A stretch of DNA of 46,748 nucleotides from an uncultured delta proteobacterium (GTDB lineage Bacteria; Myxococcota_A; Polyangia; Polyangiales; JADJMO01). The position numbers and the translations under genes are program-made. This document shows, one piece after another, positions 25,274 to 33,975 of the stretch. Where the stretch lies: NCBI GenBank assembly GCA_903923175.1, contig CAIXWQ010001212.1, positions 1 through 46,748 of the forward strand, read 5' to 3'. The notes beneath the pieces are model-generated. The model ran no database searches and was not told the DNA's origin. It worked only from the letters and a program-made list of their open reading frames with translations. How positions within the stretch are numbered: the stretch's first letter is position 1; each line of letters begins with the position of its first letter.

Positions 25274-25855
25274 ATGCGCCGGCTCTCCGCCCTCGCCCTC
25301 CTCCTGCTGCTGCCGACCACCCTCGCGTGCTCGGCGACGGCGACGTACGCGTGGAAAGACGAGCACGCGATCGAGTACCGCGTCGGCCCGGGCGATCGGC
25401 TCCGGATCAGCGTCTGGAAGCACGACGAGGTGAGCCAAGAAGTCACCGTCCGGCCCGACGGCAACTTCTCGCTCCCCTTGCTCGGCGACGTCCACGCCGC
25501 GGGGCGCTCCTCGGTCGACATCGGCAAGGAGGTCGAGGCGCGCCTCACGCGGCTCTACACCGAGGCGCCGCCGGTCACGGTCCTCGTGGTCGAGGTGAAG
25601 AGCTACCGACTCTACGTGCTCGGCGAGGTCCAGAAGCCCGGCGAGCTCGCGCCGGGCCAACCGATCACGGTGCTGATGGCGCTCGCGATGGCGGGCGGCT
25701 TCACCCCCTTCGCGGACGCCGATCACGTCGTGATCGTCCGCCGCGACGAGAAGGGCGAGCGCAGGATCCCCTTCAGCTGGTCGGCCGTCGTGCGCGGCGG
25801 CGACCTGCAGCAGAACCTCATGCTGCAAGCGGGCGACACTCTCGTCGTCCCCTGA
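25274..25855 (+). CDS. Polysaccharide export protein, Wza-like (poly_export/SLBB)
   Basis: A 193-residue outer membrane lipoprotein. A signal peptide ends in the lipobox TLAC (Cys19). Residues about 36-115 form the polysaccharide biosynthesis/export domain (EYRVGPGDRLRISVWKHDE, then VTVRPDGNFSLPLLGDVHAAG), and about 116-185 form one SLBB domain (YRLYVLGEVQKPGEL, LAMAGGFTPFADADHVVIVRR). It is shorter than E. coli Wza, with one SLBB, as is common for export proteins of this type. It should carry polysaccharide across the outer membrane with the Wzc-like protein at 18615. It is divergent from the EEP gene and followed on the + strand by the HATPase/STAS pair. Confidence 0.92.
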   Translation: MRRLSALALLLLLPTTLACSATATYAWKDEHAIEYRVGPGDRLRISVWKHDEVSQEVTVRPDGNFSLPLLGDVHAAGRSSVDIGKEVEARLTRLYTEAPPVTVLVVEVKSYRLYVLGEVQKPGELAPGQPITVLMALAMAGGFTPFADADHVVIVRRDEKGERRIPFSWSAVVRGGDLQQNLMLQAGDTLVVP

Positions 25856-25967
25856 GCGCGCGCGTGGTTCGCGTAGTCTCGCCCGGTCGGGCCGCGTACG
25901 ACACCGCTGTCGACGCGCGTCGCGATCGTCCGGCGCAGATGTTTCCCCTGTAGCGAAGCGTCAGTTA

Positions 25968-25982
25968 GGCTGAGCCTCAGCC
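25968..25982 (+). promoter_or_regulatory. Hairpin immediately before the HATPase start
   Basis: GGCTGA (25968-25973) and TCAGCC (25977-25982) form a perfect 6-bp stem with a three-base loop, ending two bases before the GTG start at 25985. It would cover the ribosome binding region, so it could limit translation of the kinase; this is an inference from position. Confidence 0.35.
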
Positions 25983-25984
25983 AG

Positions 25985-26377
25985 GTGATCGTACTCCGCG
26001 TACCGGCCACGCTGCAGTACCGCGACGTCGCGACCCGCGTCGTGTCGGCGGCCTGCAAGCTCGTCGAAGCCACGTCGGCCGAGTTCGGCCAGCAGGTCGT
26101 CTCCGCCTTCGGCGAGGCCTTCAACAACGCGGTCCTCCACGCCTATCGCGGGCTCGCTCCCGGCGAGCTCGTCGTCGAGGTCGCGCCGCTCGCGGATCGC
26201 ATCGCCATCCGGCTGGTCGATCAAGGGCGGACGTTCGATCCGGCGACCATCGTCGATCCCGATCTCGACGCGCTCCCCGAGTCGGGAATGGGATGGTTCA
26301 TCATCCGATCGTTCATGGACGAAGTGCGCTATGAGCCCGGCCCCCCGAACGTGCTGTCGCTCGCGAAGCGGCTTTGA
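25985..26377 (+). CDS. RsbW/SpoIIAB-like anti-sigma serine kinase (HATPase)
   Basis: A 130-residue HATPase_c protein of the RsbW/SpoIIAB kind. The N box is FGEAFNNAVLHAY (Glu44, Asn47/48), the G1 box is VDQGRTFDP (Asp79, Gly81) and the glycine-rich lid is ESGMGWFIIRSFMDEV, all as in serine kinases that phosphorylate a STAS antagonist. The next gene is such a STAS protein, so they form a partner-switching pair; a GAF-SpoIIE phosphatase that could reverse the phosphorylation is at 28776. No sigma factor is seen nearby, so the target could be another protein, perhaps part of polysaccharide synthesis. The GTG start gives a family-length N-terminus. Confidence 0.9.
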   Translation: MIVLRVPATLQYRDVATRVVSAACKLVEATSAEFGQQVVSAFGEAFNNAVLHAYRGLAPGELVVEVAPLADRIAIRLVDQGRTFDPATIVDPDLDALPESGMGWFIIRSFMDEVRYEPGPPNVLSLAKRL

Positions 26378-26440
26378 CTCGGCCGCAACGTTCGCCTACA
26401 CCCACGCCAGCGTGGCTCACGCGCCCACACGGAACGCTCG

Positions 26441-26746
26441 ATGAACTTCTCCCTCCAACGTGACGGCGATGCGCTGGTGCTCCGCATCGAAGGGGAGCTC
26501 GACGCGCTATCGGCGCCCCAGATTCGCCCCGTGATCGAAGAGGTCCTGGCGGGCGCGCCCAAGCGCGTCACGGTCGATCTCTCCGCCCTTCGGCTCGTCG
26601 ACAGCTCCGGCGTCGGCGCGATCGTCTCGCTCTTCAAGCGTCAGCGTGCCGCCGGCGGCGAGTTCGGCATCACGGGGCTCGCCGGGCAGCCGCTCGCCGT
26701 GTTCCGGGTGCTCCGGCTCGATCGCGCGCTGAGCACTTCGGCATGA
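26441..26746 (+). CDS. STAS-domain anti-sigma factor antagonist
   Basis: A 101-residue single STAS domain. Strands and helices follow RsbV/SpoIIAA: an N-terminal sheet with LVLRIEGELDALSAPQIRPV, then the phospho-acceptor region RVTVDLSALRLVDSSGVGAI with the DSSG motif (54-57). It should be phosphorylated by the HATPase 63 bases upstream and dephosphorylated by an SpoIIE-type phosphatase. Its stop overlaps the start of the next gene (ATGA), so the next gene's product was probably made in step with it; that gene now carries a stop codon. GGAACGC lies before the ATG. Confidence 0.93.
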   Translation: MNFSLQRDGDALVLRIEGELDALSAPQIRPVIEEVLAGAPKRVTVDLSALRLVDSSGVGAIVSLFKRQRAAGGEFGITGLAGQPLAVFRVLRLDRALSTSA

Positions 26747-27882
26747 AGTTGCCGCGGGCGCTCGAGCGTTTGAGGGAGAAGAACCTCGAACGGTGGGTCC
26801 CGGCGTGGCTGCTCGATCGCTCGAGGCGTCGCGCCCAGCGCTCGCGCGCGTCGAGCGGGCCGCGGCACCTGATCTTCTCCTTCTGCGACCACTACGAGCC
26901 GCTCTGGGGAGGCGCGTCGCTCGAGACCGGGCGCGAGCGCGTGCGGGTCTGGCGCTAGGGCTACCCGCGGCTCGCGGCTCGCTTTCGCGACGCCGACGGT
27001 CGTCCGCCGCAGCACTCGTTCTTCTTCCCCGGCGAGCAGTACGACCAGGTGACGCTCTCGATGCTCGCCGAGCTCGCGCGCGCCGGATTCGGCGAGGTCG
27101 AGCTCCACCTCCACCACGACGGTGACACCGCGGCGAAGCTGCGCGCCGACGTGCTCGACTACCTCGCCAAGCTGGCCTCCCACGGTCACCTCTCGCGCGA
27201 TCCCGACGGCCGGCTCCGCTACGCCTTCATCCACGGCAACTGGTGCCTCTCGAACGCGCGGCGCGACGGTCGCTGGTGCGGCGTCGACGAGGAGCTCCCG
27301 CTGCTCTTCGACACCGGCTGCTACGCCGACTTCACCTTCCCCGCCGCGCCCGACGAGGCGCAGCCCGCCGTCGTCAACCAGATCTACTGGCCGACCGGCG
27401 ATCTCGCGCGCCGACGCGCGTACGAGCAGGCGGAGCGAGCCCGGGTCGGCCTGCGCCGCGACGACCGCATGCTCATCGTCACCGGCCCGATCGCGCTCTC
27501 CCGCCGGCCAGGCTCGCTACAGCCCCGCATCGAGAGCGCCGCGATCACCGCGAAGGATCCCGGCACCGCCGCGCGCGTGCGTACCTGGGTCGAGCAGGGC
27601 ATCTCGGTCGAGGGGCGGCCGGAGTGGGTCTTCGTGAAGGTGCACACGCACGGCGCCCCTGAGCGAGAGGCCGCGTCGCTGCTCGGCGACGGCGGCCGCG
27701 CGATGCACGAGGTCCTCACCACGCGCTACAACGACGGCCGCGACTGGGTGCTGCACTACGCCACCGCGCGCGAGACGTTCAACGTCGCGATCGCCGCGAT
27801 GGAAGGGCACTCCGGCGATCCCTCGCGCTTCCGCGATCACGTGCTGGCCCCGCCGCCGGTGCGCGTGGCCCCGCCGGGCTGA
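26743..27882 (+). pseudogene. Polysaccharide deacetylase-like protein gene broken by one in-frame TAG
   Basis: One reading frame of 380 codons, from an ATG overlapping the STAS stop (ATGA) to the TGA at 27880-27882, is interrupted only by TAG at 26956-26958. The 71 residues before it (ending RERVRVWR) and the residues after it (GYPRLAARFRDADG) are coherent coding sequence in the same frame, so a single base change, for example GAG to TAG, or an error in the sequence is likely. The product looks like a (beta/alpha)-barrel protein of the polysaccharide deacetylase kind: FSFCDHYEP, HSFFFPGEQYD, ELHLHHDGD, HGNWCLSN and DTGCYADFTFP. A downstream piece could restart at GTG 27049, but it would lack the FCDHYEP strand. 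The family is not named with certainty. Confidence 0.85.
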
Positions 27883-27894
27883 GCCGCTCCGCCC

Positions 27895-28635
27895 TCAGCG
27901 CCCGAGGCCGAACAGCATCGTGCGCGGCGTCGAGAGGATGATCTCGATCTCGGTCGCGAGGTACGGGCCCACCCGCTCGAGCGAGGCGGTGTAGGCGAGA
28001 TCGAACAGCAGCTTGATCCGCATGTCGTCGGCGAGCGCGCCCTCGACCCCCTCGAGATCGAACGGGTTGACGAGATCGTCGCCGAACGCGGCCACCGGGC
28101 TGCCAGGCGGCGGGCGCCCAGTGTAGCCGAGCGAGATCTGCGCGAGCCCGGTGAGCCCCGGCTTCACCCCGCGCATCCGCTCCTCGAAGAACGGGATCGC
28201 CTCGGCGAGCACCTCGATCAGCTCCGGTCGCTCGGGGCGCGGACCGACGAGCGACATCGTGCCGACCAGTACGTTGAGCAGCTGCGGCAGCTCGTCGAGC
28301 CGCGTCCTGCGAAGGAAGCGGCCGATGCGCGTGATGCGCGGATCGTTCTCCTCCGCCACGACCGCGCCCGTGCCCTTCTCGGCATCCACGCGCATCGTGC
28401 GGAACTTGAACATCGTGAACTCTTCGTAGTCGAGCCGTCGCCCGCCCGAGCGTCGACCGAGCAGCCGCCCCGCGCGCCGCTGCGAGTAGAAGACGGGGCC
28501 CGGCGAATCGACCACGATCGCCAGCGCCAGCGCCGGAAAGAGCGGAAGCGTGACCGCGAGCCCGACGGAGGCGGCGGCGAGATCGATCGCGCGTTTCAGG
28601 ATGCGCACGGAGGGAGCTGCCACGTTCGTCCGCAC
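27895..28635 (-). CDS. Priming sugar-1-phosphate transferase (bacterial sugar transferase family)
   Basis: A 246-residue monotopic phosphoglycosyl transferase that should place the first sugar phosphate on undecaprenyl phosphate. A hydrophobic N-terminal helix (14-42) is followed by [13 protein letters not shown] (44-56), FKFRTM (76-81), [20 protein letters not shown] with catalytic Asp114-Glu115, and [15 protein letters not shown]. It lacks the extra N-terminal membrane helices of WbaP-type enzymes, so it is the short PglC-like type. A region of about 20 residues between SQRRAG and FKFR is Arg/Gly-rich. The GTG start is at 28635. It is convergent with the broken gene, 12 bases apart. Confidence 0.92.
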   Translation of the reverse strand: MRTNVAAPSVRILKRAIDLAAASVGLAVTLPLFPALALAIVVDSPGPVFYSQRRAGRLLGRRSGGRRLDYEEFTMFKFRTMRVDAEKGTGAVVAEENDPRITRIGRFLRRTRLDELPQLLNVLVGTMSLVGPRPERPELIEVLAEAIPFFEERMRGVKPGLTGLAQISLGYTGRPPPGSPVAAFGDDLVNPFDLEGVEGALADDMRIKLLFDLAYTASLERVGPYLATEIEIILSTPRTMLFGLGR

Positions 28636-28775
28636 GACCCTAGCCGCGGTCGTCGGCGCCGTCGACCTCGATGCGCCGTGCTCGCCGCGCGCCGATCGAA
28701 CGCGCGCGACAGCGCTCGTTCGCGCTGGTCACCCGCGACGAAGTTCGATAAACCGCACGTCAGGGGGGGGCCGAA

Positions 28776-29981
28776 ATGCATCCGGTATTGCGCATGCAGC
28801 GGCTCTCGCGCCTGTCGCAGGCGCTCAGCGAGCTCGACTCCGAAGGCGAGCTCGAGCGCTACGTCGTCGCCGCGCTGTTCGAGGTCTTCGCGCCCGTCGC
28901 ACGCATCAACCTCTTCCTCTCGTTCGGCGACCACCAGCTCGGTGCCGCGGGCGCGGTCTACACGATGTCCCAGGTGCTCGCGCGCCTGCGCACGCCACGC
29001 GGCGAGGACGACGCCGCCGCCGCCGCCGTCCTGCGCGCGCCCCACCTGTTCGCCCGCGATCCCCGCGACACGCGCGGCTCGCTGATGTCGATGCCGATCG
29101 TGATGCGCGGCGAGTTCGTCGGCCTGATCGTCGTCGAGCGCGCGCCGTCGGGGCCGCCGCTCACGTTCAGCGATCTCGAGGCGCTCTCCGGCGTCGGCGG
29201 CCAGGTCGGCTTCGCGTTGCTCAACCTCCGGCGCCACCTGTCGACGCGTCGTCTCCGCATCGCCGAGGATCTCCGGCAGGCGCGCGAGGTCCAGCATCGC
29301 CTGCTCCCCACGCTCCCCCCGCAGGTCGGTCCTCTTCGCGTCGCGGCCGCGTACCGGCCTGCGTTCGAGGTCGGCGGGGACTTCTACGATCTCGTCTCGG
29401 GCGAGTCGGGCGCGACCCACGTCGTCATCGGCGACGTCGCCGGCTCGGGCGTCGCGGCGGCGCTGATCATGGCGCGGATCTCCTCCGATTTCCGCCGGCT
29501 CGCGCGCGCCGACACGAGCCCCGGGGCGATCCTCCTGGAGCTCGACAAGTCGATCAGCGAGAGCAAGCTCGAGCACGCGTTCGTCACGGCGACCTGCCTG
29601 CGCTTCGACCGCACCGGGCGCGAGCTGCACGTCGCGAGCGCCGGGCACCTGCCGCTGATGCTCCGGCGCGGCGAGCGCGAGATCGAGCTGCACGGGCGCA
29701 ACTCGGGCGTGCCGCTCGGCGTGCTCCAGGGCCAGCACTGGGTCGAGGAGCGGCTCGACCTCAACGTCGGCGACATCATCCTGCTCACGACGGACGGCGC
29801 CCTCGAGGCGATCGATCCGGAGGCCGGCGTGAAAGGGCTGCTGCGCCTCGCGAAGCTGCTGCGCGAGGCGCCGCGCGACGTCGAGGCCGTGGCCGCGCAC
29901 GTCCTCGAGGCGGTGGTCCGCGCCGAGGGGCGCTCCGACGACGTCGCCGTGCTCTCGCTGCAGGTCGCCGACTGCCCGTGA
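28776..29981 (+). CDS. GAF-SpoIIE (PP2C-type) serine phosphatase
   Basis: A 401-residue protein. Residues about 10-150 form a GAF-like sensory domain, joined by a helical linker with LRQAREVQHRLLP to an SpoIIE/PP2C-type phosphatase domain (about 185-400). Metal-binding motifs are EVGGDFYD (198-205), IGDVAGSGVAAAL (Asp220), TTDGALEA and the terminal RSDDVAVLSL, all intact. Such enzymes remove phosphate from STAS antagonists and so release a target from its HATPase kinase. A likely substrate is the STAS protein at 26441, 2 kb away in the same locus. The G-rich stretch before the ATG at 28776 can act as a ribosome binding site. Confidence 0.92.
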   Translation: MHPVLRMQRLSRLSQALSELDSEGELERYVVAALFEVFAPVARINLFLSFGDHQLGAAGAVYTMSQVLARLRTPRGEDDAAAAAVLRAPHLFARDPRDTRGSLMSMPIVMRGEFVGLIVVERAPSGPPLTFSDLEALSGVGGQVGFALLNLRRHLSTRRLRIAEDLRQAREVQHRLLPTLPPQVGPLRVAAAYRPAFEVGGDFYDLVSGESGATHVVIGDVAGSGVAAALIMARISSDFRRLARADTSPGAILLELDKSISESKLEHAFVTATCLRFDRTGRELHVASAGHLPLMLRRGEREIELHGRNSGVPLGVLQGQHWVEERLDLNVGDIILLTTDGALEAIDPEAGVKGLLRLAKLLREAPRDVEAVAAHVLEAVVRAEGRSDDVAVLSLQVADCP

Positions 29982-30069
29982 ACGCGAGCGGCCTCGGGCG
30001 CGGTCGCGCGACCGACGCGACCGACGCCGCCGTTGACGTCGCGCGCCATTCGGGCTCGGGTGCCGCGCC

Positions 30070-31431
30070 GTGAAGCCCTACGCCGAGCTGATGGGACGCG
30101 TCCTGTTCCCGCTGTGGGAGGGGACCCTGCGTCGTCGCCCCACCGTGTCGCTGCTGCGTCGGTTGCAGCAGACCGAGCGCCTGCCGCTCGAAGAGCTGGA
30201 GGCCCTTCAGGTGGGCGCGCTGAGGGCGCTGCTGCGTCACTCGTTCGACCACGTCCCGTTCTACCGCGCGCGCATGCTCGCAGCGGGCCTCGGCCCCGAC
30301 GACGTCCGCAGCCTCGACGACCTCCGTCGCCTGCCGATCCTCGAGCGGAGCGAGGCGCGCGAGGCCGGTGAGTCGCGCGCGGCCACCGCGCCGCCGCTCC
30401 CCGCGATCCGCAAGAGCACCAGCGGCTCGAGCGGCCAGCCCCTCGCGTTCGCGTACGACCTCGGCTCCGAGCACTGGCGTCAGGCGACCAAGCTGCGCGG
30501 CTACGGCTGGGCGGGCTACCGCGTGGGCGTCCGCTCGCTGCACTACTGGGGCGGCGCGGCCGTGCGGCCGACGCGCTTCGGGCGCGTGAAGATCGCCCTC
30601 GACCGCACGCTCAAGCGCGAGACGTACGTCGACTGCGGCGTCCGCGGCGACGCCGAGCTGGCCGGGCTCGCCGACGCCATCCGTCGCTCGCCGCCCGACG
30701 TCATCGTCTGCTACGCGCAGGCCGGCGCCGATCTCGCCCGCTGGGTCAACGCGAACCGCGCCCGCGCCTGGCGCGACATCCCCGTGCTCAGCGCGGCGGA
30801 GCGCTTGTTCCCGGCGGACCGCGCCGCGCTCGTCGAGGCGTTCGGCCCCGGCGTGTTCGAGACGTACGGCTCGCGCGAGGTGATGCTGATGGCGGCCGAG
30901 TGCGAGGCGCACGACGGCATGCACGTCTCGATGGAGAACCTCGTCGTCGAGGTCGTCGTTCGCGACGGCGCGAAGTCGCGACCCGCGCGCCCAGGCGAGT
31001 CCGGCGAGGTCGTCGTCACCGATCTCCACAACTACGGGATGCCGTTCGTCCGCTACGCCACCGGCGACCTCGCGGTCCTCCGCTCGCTCGAGCGCTGCGC
31101 CTGCGGCCGCGCGCTGGCGCGCCTCGGCGCGGTCGACGGGCGCGTCACGGAGACGCTCCGCGACGGCGCAGGGGGCCGGATCTCCGGGCTGATCTTCAAC
31201 GTGCTGCTCGTCGCGCACGGGCACGTCGTGCGTGCCTTCCAGGTCGTCCAGCACCGCGACGACTCGCTCACCCTGCGCGTCGTCGGCGAGCGCTTCGACG
31301 CCGCCGCGGAGCAGGCGCTCCGCAGCTCGCTCGCCCCCTACTTGCGCGCTTTGCCGCTGACGATCGAGCGCGTCGCCGACATCCCGACGGAGCGCTCCGG
31401 CAAGCGGAAGGTCGTCATCGTCGAGCGGTGA
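30070..31431 (+). CDS. CapK-like adenylate-forming enzyme (phenylacetate-CoA ligase related)
   Basis: A 453-residue member of the AMP-forming superfamily, of the CapK/PaaK-like group often found in capsule and exopolysaccharide loci. The ATP-binding loop is KSTSGSSGQPLAF (115-127). Other motifs are VFETYGSREVMLMAAEC and MPFVRYATGDLAVL with the conserved aspartate, followed by the C-terminal lid (SGLIFNVLLVAHGHVVRAFQVVQ). The substrate is unknown; an acyl or amino-acid group added to the polymer or its lipid is plausible. The GTG start is at 30070, 88 bases after the phosphatase gene. Its last 17 bases overlap the 3' end of the GT4 gene on the other strand. Confidence 0.88.
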   Translation: MKPYAELMGRVLFPLWEGTLRRRPTVSLLRRLQQTERLPLEELEALQVGALRALLRHSFDHVPFYRARMLAAGLGPDDVRSLDDLRRLPILERSEAREAGESRAATAPPLPAIRKSTSGSSGQPLAFAYDLGSEHWRQATKLRGYGWAGYRVGVRSLHYWGGAAVRPTRFGRVKIALDRTLKRETYVDCGVRGDAELAGLADAIRRSPPDVIVCYAQAGADLARWVNANRARAWRDIPVLSAAERLFPADRAALVEAFGPGVFETYGSREVMLMAAECEAHDGMHVSMENLVVEVVVRDGAKSRPARPGESGEVVVTDLHNYGMPFVRYATGDLAVLRSLERCACGRALARLGAVDGRVTETLRDGAGGRISGLIFNVLLVAHGHVVRAFQVVQHRDDSLTLRVVGERFDAAAEQALRSSLAPYLRALPLTIERVADIPTERSGKRKVVIVER

Positions 31432-32587
31432 GGGCGGCGAGGGGCCCGCGCCGCGCGTCGTCGATGGAACGCCGATAGAGCGCGAGGTACGCGTCGACCA
31501 TCGTGCCGAGCGCGTAGTGCGCCGAGCGCGCGAGCGAAGCTCTCCCGCGCTCCCTCGCCGCCTCTGGATCGCGCGCGAGCGCCGCCATCGCCTCGCGAAG
31601 CGCGCGCTCGTCGCCCGCCGGCACGAGCGCGCCGACGCGTCCTCCCTCGAGCACTTCGCCGATGCCGCCCACGTCGGTCGCGACGACCGGCAGGCCCGCC
31701 GCCATCGCCTCGACGAGCCCGAGCGGCAGCCCCTCGGTGTCGGACGACATCACGAACGCGTCGAACGCCGACAGCGCGCGCGGCACGTCCCGCCGTGCCC
31801 CTGCGAGCACGAGCCACTCGGCCGCCGCGCCCGCCGCGGCCACCGCAGCGCGCAGCGCCGGCAGCTCGTCGCCATCGCCCACGATCACGAGCCGCGTCCC
31901 TGCCCCGAGCAGCGGCGTCGCCGCGCGCACCAGTCCCGGAAAGTTCTTCTCGAGGCGCACCCGCCCGACCGTCCCGAAGACCCACGCGTCCGCGGGGATC
32001 CCGAGCTCGGCGCGCACGGCCGCGCGCGCAGTCTCGTCGTGCGCGAACGCCTCGAGCTCGACGCCGTTCGGGATCGTGTGCAGGCGCGCGCTCGGGCACT
32101 CTCGGTTGCGTCTCGCGACCGCCGCCGTCGCCGAGGAGACCGCGACGTAGGCGTGCGCCAGGTGCCCGCCGACCCGTCGGAGCAGGAGTCGTCGCCCGCG
32201 GTCCGGGTTCGCCCCATGCTTGGTGTGCACCACCGCGGCCCGCGCCAGACGTCCCGCGAGGGCGCCGTAGGCGAGCGGCAGTGGGTTGTGCGTGTGGACG
32301 ACGTCGACCCCCGCGGCGCGCAGCCGATCGCGGAGCGCGAGGACGATGCGTGGATCGACGCCGGGCCCCTTCGCGACGCGCGACACGCCTACGCCCGCCG
32401 ACGCGAACGCCTCCGCGAGCGGCCCGTCGGGCGCGGGCGCGAGCGAGATGGCGAGCACGCGGTGTCCGCGAGCGACCTGCTCGCGCGCGAGGTCGAGCGC
32501 GACGCGCTCCTGCCCGCCCATCTCGAACGAGGAGAGCACGTGCGCGATGACGATCGCGCGCGTAGCCCCGGTCTGACCGCCCTTCAC
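31415..32587 (-). CDS. Glycosyltransferase family 4
   Basis: A 390-residue GT-B enzyme. The acceptor-domain loop is FEMGGQERVALDLAREQ, and the donor domain has VGRVRLEKNFPGLVRA, LVIVGDGDELPALR and the EX7E-type segment TEGLPLGLVEAMAAGLPVVAT. These match GT4 retaining glycosyltransferases that add nucleotide-sugar-derived residues to a lipid-linked repeat unit on the cytoplasmic side. No membrane segment is seen. The ATG at 32587 opens the MKGGQTGATRAIVIAHVLSS start. The donor and linkage cannot be read from sequence. It overlaps the CapK-like gene by 17 bases at its 3' end and is divergent from the next GT4 gene. Confidence 0.92.
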   Translation of the reverse strand: MKGGQTGATRAIVIAHVLSSFEMGGQERVALDLAREQVARGHRVLAISLAPAPDGPLAEAFASAGVGVSRVAKGPGVDPRIVLALRDRLRAAGVDVVHTHNPLPLAYGALAGRLARAAVVHTKHGANPDRGRRLLLRRVGGHLAHAYVAVSSATAAVARRNRECPSARLHTIPNGVELEAFAHDETARAAVRAELGIPADAWVFGTVGRVRLEKNFPGLVRAATPLLGAGTRLVIVGDGDELPALRAAVAAAGAAAEWLVLAGARRDVPRALSAFDAFVMSSDTEGLPLGLVEAMAAGLPVVATDVGGIGEVLEGGRVGALVPAGDERALREAMAALARDPEAARERGRASLARSAHYALGTMVDAYLALYRRSIDDARRGPLAALTARR

Positions 32588-32670
32588 CGCCGCGACGGTA
32601 GCGTCGGACGTGGAGCGGGGGAAGCGCGTCGCAGGCCGCGCGCGCGTTCCCGTCGCGTCGCCGCTCGGGT

Positions 32671-33879
32671 ATGTCCCGCCGCCACGTGCGCGTCCTCGTC
32701 GTCACCAAGATCTTCCCGAACGCGCTCGAGCCGACGTCCTCCGCGTTCAACCGGCAGCAGCTCTCCGCGCTCTCCGCGCAGGCCGACGTCGAGGTGCTCG
32801 CGGCCATCCCGTGGTTCCCCTTCGCGCGGCTCGCGCGCAAGTGGTCACGCGCCGGCCGCCTCGGCGGTCTGCCCGCGACCGACGTGATCGACGGCGTCCC
32901 CGTCGCGTACGCGCGCGTCGCCTACCTCCCCGTCATCGGCGACTCGGTGGCGGTGTCGCTCTACGGCGCCTCGGTGCTCCCGGCCGTGCTGCGGCGCCGA
33001 GGTCGCTTCGACGTGATCCTCGGCGCGTGGACGTTTCCCGACGGCGTGGCGGCCATCGAGCTTGGACGCCTGCTCGGCGTGCCCGCGGTCGTGAAGGCGC
33101 ACGGCAGCGATCTGAACGTGGAGGCCGAGAAGCCGAAGGTGCAGGCGCGGCTGCGGCGCGCGTTGCCGCGAGCGGCCGGCTTCGTTGCGCCGAGCCGCGC
33201 GCTCGTCGCCCGCGCCGTCGCCCTGGGCGCCGACCCCGCCCGCGCCGTGCACGTGCCCAACGGCGTGGACGTCGCGCGTTTCCACCCGATGGATCGCGCA
33301 ACTGCGCGCGCGAGCCTGGGGCTTCCGCTCGACGTCCCGCTCGTCGTCTACGTCGGCCGCCTGGAGCGCCCCAAGGGATTGTTCGAGCTCGTCGAGGCCT
33401 TCGCGGCCGTGCGTCGCGCGCGACCCGACGCGAGGCTCGTGCTCGTCGGCGACGGCAGCGCGAGGTCGGCGCTGCAAGCCGCTGCGGCGCCCCTCGGCGA
33501 CGCGGTGATCGCGGTCGGGGACCGCACGCACGCGGAAGTGCCTCGGTACCTCGCTTCCGCGGACGTCTTCACCCTCCCGAGCTGGTTCGAGGGGACGCCG
33601 AACGTGGTCCTCGAAGCGCTGGCGTGCGGCCGTCGGGTGGTCGCCACGCGGGTGGGGGGGATCCCCGACGTCGTCGAAGACGAGCTGCTCGGCGAGCTCG
33701 TGCCGCCCAAGGAGCCCCGAGCGCTCGCCGCCGCCCTCGTTCGCGCCCTCGAGGCCCCCGTAGAGGCCTCCGCGATCGTGGAACGCGCGCGGATCGGCAG
33801 CTGGGCCGAGAGCGCCCGGCAGCTCCGGGCGGTGCTGGAGCGTGCCGTCGCCGGGCACCCGCGAGGCGCGTCGCGGTGA
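32671..33879 (+). CDS. Glycosyltransferase family 4
   Basis: A 402-residue GT-B enzyme of the GT4 family, divergent from the previous one (83 bases apart). Motifs are LRVLVVTKIFPN-like opening (VRVLVVTKIFPNALEPTSSA), VKAHGSDLN in the acceptor side, VYVGRLERPKGLFELVEAFA, LVLVGDGSAR and the catalytic segment SWFEGTPNVVLEALACGRRV. The length is normal and it has no membrane segment. It is the last gene of the exopolysaccharide locus before the ribosomal operon, and ends 296 bases upstream of rplV. The sugar and its position in the repeat unit are unknown. Confidence 0.92.
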   Translation: MSRRHVRVLVVTKIFPNALEPTSSAFNRQQLSALSAQADVEVLAAIPWFPFARLARKWSRAGRLGGLPATDVIDGVPVAYARVAYLPVIGDSVAVSLYGASVLPAVLRRRGRFDVILGAWTFPDGVAAIELGRLLGVPAVVKAHGSDLNVEAEKPKVQARLRRALPRAAGFVAPSRALVARAVALGADPARAVHVPNGVDVARFHPMDRATARASLGLPLDVPLVVYVGRLERPKGLFELVEAFAAVRRARPDARLVLVGDGSARSALQAAAAPLGDAVIAVGDRTHAEVPRYLASADVFTLPSWFEGTPNVVLEALACGRRVVATRVGGIPDVVEDELLGELVPPKEPRALAAALVRALEAPVEASAIVERARIGSWAESARQLRAVLERAVAGHPRGASR

Positions 33880-33975
33880 AGCGAACGTGGGCCCCCCGAG
33901 GCGCGGCACGTGCGCCATCGTCGATAGAAAATGACGGGAAATCTCAGTGGTCCGACCCTCCTCGACGAAGAGTGC

